Origin: JAJDZL01 sp965221175
Lineage (GTDB): Bacteria > Pseudomonadota > Gammaproteobacteria > Arenicellales > JAJDZL01
Assembly: GCA_965221175.1 (NCBI GenBank)
Contig: OZ244867.1
Location: 1,302,001 to 1,366,000 of the forward strand
Direction: 5' to 3'
Length of the DNA stretch: 64,000 nucleotides
The notes beneath the pieces were generated by a model, which did no database searches, had not been told where the DNA came from, and worked only from the letters and a program-made list of their open reading frames with translations. A program made the position numbers and the translations under genes. Of the stretch, positions 18,379 through 26,415 are shown piece by piece (the stretch's first letter is position 1; every line of letters begins with the position of its first letter).

Positions 18379-18645
18379 ATGATATCTGTTGAAATAAAAC
18401 ATGACAATCATCCCGTTGTGTTGGCGATTCCACATACAGGAAATTACATTCCAGAGGAAATTTTAAAGACTTTTACGGAACCTGCCAAACAACTTATTGA
18501 TACAGACTGGAATGTCCATCGTCTGTACGACTGTCACTCAATCCGATCTAGGTACCCCGAGCTTGCTCGAATTCTAAAGGCCCTCGTAGCCATAGCGGGC
18601 CAACTTACAACCAAGGAGACTTGCCAACATGGATATTTCAGTTAA
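18379..18645 (+). pseudogene. hutG: hutG remnant (N-formylglutamate deformylase), internally deleted and truncated
   Basis: An 88-residue frame begins like HutG: PVVLAIPHTGNYIPEEI, then LIDTDWNVHRLYD. It jumps directly to CHSIRSRYPEL, which in full-length HutG lies roughly 90 residues further on, and then loses similarity and stops. Intact HutG has about 260-270 residues, so the catalytic core and C-terminus are missing. The remnant keeps its place between hutI and hutU, and its 3' end contains the ribosome site (AAGGAGA) for hutU, which may explain why the sequence was not lost entirely. It overlaps the hutU start by 17 bases. Confidence 0.8.
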
Positions 18646-20302
18646 AAACAGACGAATTGTCATCCCTTATACAGGTTCTCAGCTCGTTGCAAAATCGTGG
18701 TTAACTGAAGCACCTTTGAGGATGCTGATGAATAATTTACATCCAGACGTTGCGGAAAATCCAGACAAACTTGTGGTCTATGGCGGTATTGGCCGCGCTG
18801 TCAGGACGTGGGATGACTATGACAGGATTGTTGCGACGCTTAAGCGGCTCGACCACGAAGAAACTCTGCTTATACAGTCTGGCAAACCCGTTGGAGTATT
18901 CCGAACCCATCGCGATGCGCCAAGAGTGCTTATTGCAAATTCGAATTTGGTCCCTCATTGGGCTACATGGGAGCATTTCAATGAACTTGATAAAAAGGGA
19001 CTCATGATGTTTGGTCAAATGACAGCCGGATCGTGGATCTATATTGCAAGCCAAGGAATAATACAAGGGACATACGAAACTTTTGCAGAAGCGGGGCGGC
19101 AGCACTATGACAGTGATTTGCAAGGACGTTGGCTGCTCACAGCAGGTTTGGGTGGTATGGGCGGCGCGCAACCTTTGGCAGCAGTGATGGCAGGCGCATG
19201 CTGCCTTGTAGTTGAGTGTGACCCTGTACGTATAGACTTTCGTCTTCGCACGGGGTACCTAGATGAAAAAGCGCAGTCGCTAGATGAGGCACTCAAAATG
19301 ATCAGAACATGGACTGATTCCCGACAGACCAAATCGGTTGGGCTTCTTGGCAATGCCGCGGAAATATTCCCAGAAATTGTGCAACGCGGCATTCGTCCCG
19401 ACATTGTTACCGATCAAACATCCGCACACGACCCGAGAAACGGATATCTGCCAATGGGATGGACGCTCGAGGAATGGCGGGACAAAATAGCGACTGAACC
19501 AAAGCTTGTAGAACGGGAAGCTCGCAGTTCGATTCGAATTCATTTGGAAGCGATGGTGAATTTCTGGAACCAAGGAATTCCAACACTCGACTACGGGAAC
19601 AACATACGCCAAATTGCCAAAGACGAGGGATTTACCGATGCATTCGCCTTTCCTGGGTTCGTGCCAGCCTACATACGTCCTCAATTTTGTCGTGGAAGGG
19701 GGCCATTCCGGTGGTGCGCATTGTCTGGCAACCCAGACGATATTTTCAAGACTGATGAGAAAGTAAGGGAACTTTTCCCCGATGACCGCGATCTGCATAA
19801 GTGGCTCGACATGGCTCAAAAGCGAATTAAGTTTCAAGGATTGCCTGCCAGAATCTGCTGGCTGGGGCTAGGACAACGACACCGTGCGGGTCTTGCATTC
19901 AACGAGATGTTTAAAAACGGGGAAATTGACGCACCGATAGTGATTGGACGAGATCACCTTGATGCCGGGTCTGTAGCTTCGCCAAATCGTGAAACTGAAA
20001 ACATGCGCGACGGCTCTGACGCTGTATCCGATTGGCCATTTCTCAATGCACTTTTAAATTGTGCTTCCGGCGCAACTTGGGTTTCCATTCACCACGGAGG
20101 CGGAGTTGGAATCGGATACTCACAGCACGCGGGCCTGGTGATTTGCTGCGACGGAACCGATGAAGCAGCACGACGCATTGAAAATGTACTATGGAACGAC
20201 CCGGCAACCGGCGTCATGCGCCATGCGGATGCGGGTTACGAAACCGCAATCCAGTGTGCGCGTGAAAACAATCTCGACTTGCCTGCGATATTGGGTCAAT
20301 AG
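18629..20302 (+). CDS. hutU: Urocanate hydratase
   Basis: A 557-residue enzyme that hydrates urocanate to 4-imidazolone-5-propionate using tightly bound NAD. It is recognised from KSWLTEAPLRMLMNNL, VVYGGIGRAVR, the cofactor loop TAGLGGMGGAQPLA, FCRGRGPFRWCALSGNP and the C-terminal SIHHGGGVGIGYSQHAG. Length is standard. AAGGAGA lies about 11 bases before the ATG. It follows hutI and the hutG remnant. Histidine ammonia-lyase (hutH), which makes its substrate, is not in the window. Confidence 0.95.
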   Translation: MDISVKNRRIVIPYTGSQLVAKSWLTEAPLRMLMNNLHPDVAENPDKLVVYGGIGRAVRTWDDYDRIVATLKRLDHEETLLIQSGKPVGVFRTHRDAPRVLIANSNLVPHWATWEHFNELDKKGLMMFGQMTAGSWIYIASQGIIQGTYETFAEAGRQHYDSDLQGRWLLTAGLGGMGGAQPLAAVMAGACCLVVECDPVRIDFRLRTGYLDEKAQSLDEALKMIRTWTDSRQTKSVGLLGNAAEIFPEIVQRGIRPDIVTDQTSAHDPRNGYLPMGWTLEEWRDKIATEPKLVEREARSSIRIHLEAMVNFWNQGIPTLDYGNNIRQIAKDEGFTDAFAFPGFVPAYIRPQFCRGRGPFRWCALSGNPDDIFKTDEKVRELFPDDRDLHKWLDMAQKRIKFQGLPARICWLGLGQRHRAGLAFNEMFKNGEIDAPIVIGRDHLDAGSVASPNRETENMRDGSDAVSDWPFLNALLNCASGATWVSIHHGGGVGIGYSQHAGLVICCDGTDEAARRIENVLWNDPATGVMRHADAGYETAIQCARENNLDLPAILGQ

Positions 20303-20481
20303 TGCTTTAGAGATAGCTTTTGGAATTTAAATTGCGGTGCGTGACTTGAAAAGATCACCAGCCAAAGTATCGAATTCGCTCTTTTGGGGATTCCTAAGCC
20401 GAATTTCCGATGGGCAAATTTTAGATTTCACCCTCAGTCGGTGAGATACGTTAGTTAACTGTAATTGTTTGGAGATTTATT

Positions 20482-21630
20482 ATGAAGAAATTAATTCAAA
20501 ACCTGTTTTTTTCTATAGCTTGCATAACTCTGGGATCAGCTTTAGCATTTGCTGATTCGGTAAAAATCGGATTCAACGTACCGCTTACCGGTTTTGCGGC
20601 CGCGGATGGCAATTCTGCACGTGTAGGTGCTGAACTCGCAGTAGAGCAAGTCAATGCTGCGGGCGGCATAAAAGGCAACATGCTTGAACTCGTAATCTAT
20701 GACGATCAGGCTAGCCCCAAAGAATCGGCTCCTTTGGCAGTTAAATTGATCACTCAAGATCATGTTGTTGCAGGAATATCGGGGAGCTATTCAGGCGCAA
20801 CTCGTGCCGCCGCCACAATTTACCAGGAAAATGCTACACCTTATATTTCCGCCTACGCCGTTCACCCGGACATCACACGTGCAGGCGATTATGTTTTTCG
20901 AACCTCATTCATGGGTGAAGTACAAGGTCGTGCGGGTGCAAAACTAATGGGGGAATTGATGGGATTGAAACGGGTCGCCATGATTACGTTGAACAATGAT
21001 TTCGGTAAGTCTCTGGCAAACGGATTCAAAGAGAAATCTGCCGAGTTCGGCATTGAAATCATTAACGAATATGAATACTCAATCAAAGACCGAGAGTTCG
21101 GCCCAATCGTAACCAAGGTAAAAAGTGACAACCCCGATGGAATCTATGCTTCAGGATATTTCTTTACCGCGGGTCCCCTGGTACGACAGCTGCGCGCGGC
21201 AGGCATTTCCGTACCGATCATTGGTCAGGAGGGCTATGACAGTCAGAAATTCATCGAAATTGCCGGCCCTGACGCAGAAGGTGTCATTATCACAACTTCC
21301 CTCGACCGTGATTCAGTTGAGCCGGTCACACAAAATTTCATCAAAGGCTTTGAAGCAAAAGCCGAATATCCGACAGACATGGTTGCGGCTTCCGCACATA
21401 CTGCTGTATTGGTTCTAGCTGACGCACTCGGCCGTGCTAGCGATGACAGTTCTGCTGCACTGCGTGATGCCATCGCTTCAGCCAACGTGGATGCATCGAC
21501 TGGCCACATTGCGTTCAATGCACTTGGTGAAGTGAAGAAAAATGTTCAGGTTCAAGTTGTAAAAGATGGGATGTGGCGTCACTACGCTGTAATTTCCGAT
21601 CCAGTACTACTGGCGCCACCTGTAGAGTAA
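20482..21630 (+). CDS. Branched-chain-type ABC transporter substrate-binding protein
   Basis: A 382-residue periplasmic binding protein of the LivK/LivJ type, with a signal peptide (about residues 1-24, cleaved after ALAFA) and the Peripla_BP_6 fold start KIGFNVPLTGFAAADGNSARVGAELAVE in two pieces. It heads a complete five-gene operon with two permeases and two ATPases. The position directly after hutU suggests a nitrogenous nutrient such as histidine, urocanate or a branched-chain amino acid, but this is inference. GGAG sits about 9 bases before the ATG. Confidence 0.9.
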   Translation: MKKLIQNLFFSIACITLGSALAFADSVKIGFNVPLTGFAAADGNSARVGAELAVEQVNAAGGIKGNMLELVIYDDQASPKESAPLAVKLITQDHVVAGISGSYSGATRAAATIYQENATPYISAYAVHPDITRAGDYVFRTSFMGEVQGRAGAKLMGELMGLKRVAMITLNNDFGKSLANGFKEKSAEFGIEIINEYEYSIKDREFGPIVTKVKSDNPDGIYASGYFFTAGPLVRQLRAAGISVPIIGQEGYDSQKFIEIAGPDAEGVIITTSLDRDSVEPVTQNFIKGFEAKAEYPTDMVAASAHTAVLVLADALGRASDDSSAALRDAIASANVDASTGHIAFNALGEVKKNVQVQVVKDGMWRHYAVISDPVLLAPPVE

Positions 21631-21681
21631 ATCGAACAAGTCGCCTTTTTCGTTTTCGATAACGGATTGTGCCAACGACTC

Positions 21682-22545
21682 ATGCTGTTACTTGAATTAA
21701 CCATTCAGGGGCTGATTCAAGGAGCAATATACGCGCTGATTGCTCTGGGCTTAACACTGGTCTACGGATTGCTCCGAATTTTGCATGTGGCGCATGCCGC
21801 CTTGTTCACGCTCGGTGCATACATTGGTGTAATCGTAACAAACGAGACCGGCAGTATCATGCTGGCGATGGTCCTCTCCATGGTAGTTGTTGGATTTGTT
21901 GGCATCGGTGTGTATCGTTTAGCTTACAAGCCGTTACTTGACAAACCTCCTCTGGTGGCATTGATTGCATCCATTGGAATATTTATTGCTGCTGAAGAAG
22001 TATATCGGATCATATTCGGCGCGTACGGCATGTCGTTCACCAGTCCACCTATTCAAAATCAGATTGAAATTTTTTCTGGAATTTATCTTTCACAAGCTCG
22101 GGTTCTAGTATTGGTTCTCTCTGTTGTATTGATTGTTTTTTTGGGCTGGTTCGCTACATCTACCCGCACAGGCATTGCTTGGCGTGCAACTGTTTCAGAC
22201 GCTGAAATGGCGGCAAGTTTTGGAATCAAAATCGAAAATGTGAGATATCTGAATTTCTTTGTTGGTTCCGCGCTTGCCGCCCTCGCAGGAGTCATGGTGG
22301 CACTATTGAATAATCTTGTTGAGCCAACAATGGGCGCTGTTCCCGCATATAAGGCACTGGCTATCATCGTGCTGGGAGGGTTGGGTTCGGTACAAGGTAC
22401 GCTATTCGCTGCTTTAGCATTGGGGATCATCGAGAGTTTTGGAACCGTTTATTTCGGACACGTTCTAGACCGTGACGCGATCGCGTTTGCTTTTTTAATA
22501 ATTGTTCTCATGCTTCGTCCGCAGGGTCTTCTAAACAGGACATAA
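21682..22545 (+). CDS. livH: Branched-chain-type ABC permease, LivH-like
   Basis: A 287-residue inner-membrane permease. The N-terminus LTIQGLIQGAIYALIALGL and the C-terminal EAA-like block AYKALAIIVLGGLGSVQGT are characteristic of LivH. ATG 21682 matches the family start. A TTG at 21667 is in frame but unlikely. The next gene starts 4 bases after the stop. Confidence 0.92.
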   Translation: MLLLELTIQGLIQGAIYALIALGLTLVYGLLRILHVAHAALFTLGAYIGVIVTNETGSIMLAMVLSMVVVGFVGIGVYRLAYKPLLDKPPLVALIASIGIFIAAEEVYRIIFGAYGMSFTSPPIQNQIEIFSGIYLSQARVLVLVLSVVLIVFLGWFATSTRTGIAWRATVSDAEMAASFGIKIENVRYLNFFVGSALAALAGVMVALLNNLVEPTMGAVPAYKALAIIVLGGLGSVQGTLFAALALGIIESFGTVYFGHVLDRDAIAFAFLIIVLMLRPQGLLNRT

Positions 22546-22549
22546 GCCG

Positions 22550-23395
22550 GTGGCCTACGAAATTACAGTCTTCACCAGCATGTCTATCGCGATCCTGTTT
22601 GCGCTATCTCTTAATTTGATCACCGGCTTTTGCGGTCAAGTCAGCCTCGGACATGCTGCGTTTTTTGGAATTGGTGCCTACACCGCGGCATTATTAACGA
22701 AAGCAGGCTTATCACTTGTGTTCGCACTCATTCCAGCCGCCTTAATGGCTGGATTGATTGGAATTCTTGTCGGAATCACTTCACTCAGAGTTCGTCACGA
22801 TTTTTTAGCGATTACCACAATGGGGGTGGGATTCTTATTTGTCGGGTTGGTGAGAAAACAAGACGCTTTGGGAGGCGAAATCGGAATTTCGGGAATTCCG
22901 TCTGTGGCATTTGGTCGCCCCGGAATTCTCGCTCTCTCGCTTGTGTGTACAATTCTGTTCATTCTGTTGCTGGTACATATACGTCGTTCATGGATGGGAT
23001 TTGCTTTCGAATCCATTGCGGATGATGAAGATACTGCGCGGATTCTTGGAATTAACGTGCCAAGATTCAAACTGTTCGCATTTGTGATAGGAACTGCGAC
23101 AGCAGGAGTTGCAGGTGCACTCTACGCACATCACATTCGGTTCATCGGTCCAGACAGTTTCGGATTCGTTGAATCGGTTACGGTTCTCGCCATGGTGATC
23201 GTTGGTGGGATCGGGTCAATTTGGGGAGTCGTGTTTGCTGCGGGAGTGCTTTCGGTCATGCCATTGTGGCTTCAGTTCGTAGATGACTACAAACTGTTGA
23301 TCTATGGAGTATTGGTGTTTTCCACAATGCGATTTGCGCCGGAAGGAATAGCTGGACTTGCGCGTTTGATTCAGTCGAGATGGTTCGATAAATGA
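22550..23395 (+). CDS. livM: Branched-chain-type ABC permease, LivM-like
   Basis: A 281-residue permease starting with GTG, four bases after livH. The family stretch GFCGQVSLGHAAFFGIGAY near the N-terminus and VTVLAMVIVGGIGSIWGVV near the C-terminus identify LivM. It is on the short side because it lacks the long N-terminal extension of E. coli LivM. It overlaps the next gene by four bases (ATGA). Confidence 0.92.
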   Translation: MAYEITVFTSMSIAILFALSLNLITGFCGQVSLGHAAFFGIGAYTAALLTKAGLSLVFALIPAALMAGLIGILVGITSLRVRHDFLAITTMGVGFLFVGLVRKQDALGGEIGISGIPSVAFGRPGILALSLVCTILFILLLVHIRRSWMGFAFESIADDEDTARILGINVPRFKLFAFVIGTATAGVAGALYAHHIRFIGPDSFGFVESVTVLAMVIVGGIGSIWGVVFAAGVLSVMPLWLQFVDDYKLLIYGVLVFSTMRFAPEGIAGLARLIQSRWFDK

Positions 23396-24141
23396 CGCTT
23401 TTGTCCGTTGAGAATGTCTCCATGCATTTCGGTGGAGTAGTTGCCGTTGAACATGTGTCACTCACGGTTCGAGAAAACCAATTATTAGGTTTCATCGGAC
23501 CAAACGGTGCGGGCAAAACAACACTAATGCACATTATCACGGGCATTCTGCGGCCACAGAAAGGCAGGGTAGTCTTTCGTGGAAAAGATTTAACCCGATG
23601 GCCAATCCATCTAAGAGTTCGATTCGGATTGGCGCTGGCTCAGCAAATCGTACGGCCGCTAAGGTCTCTTTCACTCACGGACAATGTTGCGTTAGCTGCT
23701 GGATTGCAGAACACAGGGAATCCTCTCAAGGCATTTCTGAAAACTGACCGCACTAAGGAACGGGAGAAATCCAGGGAGCTGTTGGAATTTGTAGGTTTGG
23801 GAGACGTAGCTAATTCAATGCCAAGTCAATTGCCGCTCGGGTACATCAAGAGACTTGAAATTGCCCGAGCGTTGGCACTGAAACCTCAACTTTTGCTTCT
23901 TGATGAGCCACTAGCGGGTCTCAACCAAAAAGAAGCTGAAGGGGTTGCCGACTTGATCTCCTCACTGGTGACCCATCAGTGCAGTGTTTTGATAATTGAA
24001 CACAATATTCGAGAAATCACACGAATATGTCCAGAAATTTACGTTCAGGACAACGGACATCGCCTCTTGCAAGGATCAACAGATCAGGTAATGGCAAGTC
24101 TGGAACTCCGGCAGGCATACCTTGGCAGAGGGACATCTTGA
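23392..24141 (+). CDS. livG: Branched-chain-type ABC ATPase, LivG-like
   Basis: A 249-residue ATPase with Walker A GPNGAGKTT, Walker B LLLLDEPLAGL and a switch His in IIEHNI. The signature region reads LPLGYIKRLEIARAL, where LivG proteins usually have LSYGxQRRLEIARAL, so the Ser and Gln of the ABC signature have drifted. Activity would rely on the partner ATPase completing the other site. It overlaps livM by four bases and livF by one (TGATG). Confidence 0.9.
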   Translation: MTLLSVENVSMHFGGVVAVEHVSLTVRENQLLGFIGPNGAGKTTLMHIITGILRPQKGRVVFRGKDLTRWPIHLRVRFGLALAQQIVRPLRSLSLTDNVALAAGLQNTGNPLKAFLKTDRTKEREKSRELLEFVGLGDVANSMPSQLPLGYIKRLEIARALALKPQLLLLDEPLAGLNQKEAEGVADLISSLVTHQCSVLIIEHNIREITRICPEIYVQDNGHRLLQGSTDQVMASLELRQAYLGRGTS

Positions 24142-24851
24142 TGTTGAATGTAACTGACCTAACCTGCGGTTATGGAGACCTGATTGCTGTCGATGGAATT
24201 TCTTTCAGCATCAAGTCAGGGGAAATATTTGGTCTCATTGGCGCAAATGGAGCAGGGAAAACAGCGACAATCATGGCTTTAGCAGGTATTATTCCCGTAA
24301 TAAGTGGTCGCGTATATCTGAATGAGCAAGATATCACTTATTTGCCAACACATGCACGCGCAAAACACGGAATCGCACTTGTCCCAGAAGGACGTCGCAT
24401 ATTTTCGGATCTTACTGTCGACGAGAATCTCACCGTTGGCGGTACTCGTCAAGATAAGATGGGGTTGAGTCGTAACCGTGAACGAGTCTTTGATACTTTC
24501 CCGCGAATTGCCGACCGTCAACAACAACTTGCAGGCTCGCTGTCAGGTGGTGAGCAGCAGATGCTCGCAATTGGAAGAGCCATGATGGCTGAACCGTCCG
24601 TTCTTCTGATTGATGAACTATCGCTCGGTTTAATGCCTATCGTAACCGACGAATGTTATCGCGTACTAGAGGAACTACGAAAACAAAATTTAGCAATTTT
24701 GCTGGTAGAGCAAAGTACCGAACGGGTACTCCAGACTGCCGATCAAATTGCGGTACTTGAGACGGGAAATATCGTTTGGACAGGCTCCGGCTCGGAGGCA
24801 ACTAAAGATGATGCGGTCGTTGAAGCCTACCTCGGATTAGTACAGCGATAA
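24141..24851 (+). CDS. livF: Branched-chain-type ABC ATPase, LivF-like
   Basis: A 236-residue ATPase that closes the operon. Walker A is GANGAGKTA, the signature LSGGEQQMLAIGRAM, Walker B VLLIDELSLGL. The conserved stretch IALVPEGRRIFSDLTVDENL is typical of LivF. The start at 24141 overlaps the livG stop. A longer frame from 24027 runs inside livG and is not the real start. Confidence 0.92.
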   Translation: MLNVTDLTCGYGDLIAVDGISFSIKSGEIFGLIGANGAGKTATIMALAGIIPVISGRVYLNEQDITYLPTHARAKHGIALVPEGRRIFSDLTVDENLTVGGTRQDKMGLSRNRERVFDTFPRIADRQQQLAGSLSGGEQQMLAIGRAMMAEPSVLLIDELSLGLMPIVTDECYRVLEELRKQNLAILLVEQSTERVLQTADQIAVLETGNIVWTGSGSEATKDDAVVEAYLGLVQR

Positions 24852-25025
24852 CGCCCCAACTGCCTATATCGATGATAAGTCTCGAAGGGCACAATTAGAA
24901 TTCAGGCAAATCTCTCAGAATGAGCGTACACCCACTCATTCTTACATCAGCATGGAAAGCTACTCTCATTGTACTGAACGAGCAATTGCCATCTTCTGAA
25001 TATTCGAGCTGCACGGATAGACCTG
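24852..25025. other. Short intergenic region after livF
   Basis: About 174 bases between convergent livF and the cytochrome remnant. No clear hairpin with a T-run was found. Confidence 0.3.
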
Positions 25026-25358
25026 TCATTCTTTTTTCTGACGGAACTTGTTGTGACAGCCGCGGCATCCTTCGTCACCCAGTGCCTTGATTCTTGCACC
25101 AATCTCACCAAGGTCACCGGATTCAAAGGCAGCTTCTAGCGCTCTAGCCGGATCAACCAGCCCGTTGGCAGCTGCGACGAAGTCATCCCAATTTTGCCAG
25201 ATGTCCGGTTTTGCTTCGCTATCCTCATTTTCCTTCATTCCAGTTTGTTCTGGAAACAGATCGAGAATTTTGGGGCTTCCGCCGCGACTTCAGCAGCCAT
25301 TGCAGCCGGCTCCAATGGATCCCCGTCACCGCGTTTCAAGAAGTTCGAGAAAGCGATT
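25026..25358 (-). pseudogene. Cytochrome c (c'/c556-like) remnant, frameshifted and without its N-terminus
   Basis: The 3' frame (25026-25238 and a little upstream) encodes ILDLFPEQTGM..., IWQNWDDFVAAANGL and the C-terminal haem site CRGCHNKF, the layout of cytochrome c' and c556 (a four-helix periplasmic haem protein with CxxCH near the C-terminus). Upstream, AAMAAEVAAEAPK, which should join LFPEQTG directly, lies in a different frame. The switch falls in the run CCCCAAAA near 25283-25290, a one-base slip. Further upstream a stop (around 25359) precedes the similarity and there is no start or signal peptide. The gene is therefore dead, or a sequencing error hides one of its defects. Confidence 0.7.
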
Positions 25359-25378
25359 CATGCGCCTCCTAAGGTTTT

Positions 25379-25774
25379 TCATGAATTTGTGTCTCTTAAG
25401 GTAAGTTTCTCCTCAGAATAATCATCTAGGGAATCAATTTCGCGAATGAAGTGGAGCACACGCCAAGATATAGAAACACAAAATTTCAAGAGCCAGGGTC
25501 CATATTTATTTTCTGGGAGCCCGTCATGTTCAATGCAAGGATAGAAAATTTTTTTTGCGAAAATATTTTCATATTTACTCAGGCAACTTTCACAAGAAGA
25601 GCAAAGCCAATGTTGCTTTACACCATCTTGAATGCGAAGATTTGGATTCGTGCCGAAACGAATATGCCCTGTTGGCGAAGATTTACGCAACCAGCGATAC
25701 ACAAATGCAGGTAACACGTGACTGTTTTGCAGTTCACTACACGTACCGCAAAGATGGCAGATTCCCCGGTTCAT
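25379..25774 (-). pseudogene. Cut-off HNH-like zinc-binding protein
   Basis: A 131-residue frame with a zinc-ribbon/HNH-like N-terminus: CHLCG (two Cys), NSHVLPAFVYRWLR (candidate catalytic His) and WLCSSCESCLSKYE (second Cys pair). Such proteins, usually annotated as hypothetical or HNH endonuclease-related, are in my experience about twice this long. Here the frame ends right where the cytochrome remnant begins, which suggests a deletion removed the C-terminal half. No function can be claimed. Confidence 0.45.
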
Positions 25775-26415
25775 TTTGTATCTCCCTACAGATGTTTGAG
25801 ATGTTGTAAAAAAGGTGCATCGGTTGTTTATTACAAGGCGTAACAGAAAGAGTATTTGTCAAAAGTGGTGCGCTGGACGGAAATATAAACCCACTTAAAC
25901 ATCTTCTAGTTATACCCTTTCAATCACTATTGCCAGGTGTCTGAATCGGGTGCGATTGTGTCGGGCCAATGGGGAGTGGAGACCAATTCTGGGACGATGT
26001 CGCCCGCATAGCCGCATGATGGAATTGAAAGAATTACCGAATCACTTTTATTCGCACTCCGTTGACAATGAGGAGTATCCATAGACCTTTGAAGGAACAG
26101 GATTTAAACTCTGGCCCCATTAACATCGCTATACTTTTCCAAATTCTCCCCCAATTGTGAACTCTTCGGCAGATTTGCTGCGACGTGTTCCTTCCGTGTA
26201 TGCGGGGACGCAGTCCGCTGGAGGCTATAATGAAATTCTGGTGAATCTTCAACTCAACAAACGAAAGCGATCAATTTGCGCAAGAACAACTTCAAATGTC
26301 TGAAGGGTTCTTCAATGCAAATCTAGGGCATCTCCATTTTTCAATTTCTCCTGTACGGGCATTTAGGTAGGTTTTACAATTCGGAATTTCTTTTGCAAGA
26401 AAATTCTTTCGAGTT
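25775..26415. other. Long non-coding stretch before the TPS locus
   Basis: About 640 bases without a recognisable gene. A 72-residue minus-strand frame (26034-26252) has no similarity I can name. The right end should contain the promoter of the tpsA1-tpsB operon. No operator, riboswitch or insertion-sequence end is evident. Confidence 0.35.

Noticed and set aside
26034..26252. 72-residue minus-strand frame before the TPS locus, considered as a transposase remnant
   Set aside because: No catalytic or family motif could be matched with confidence.
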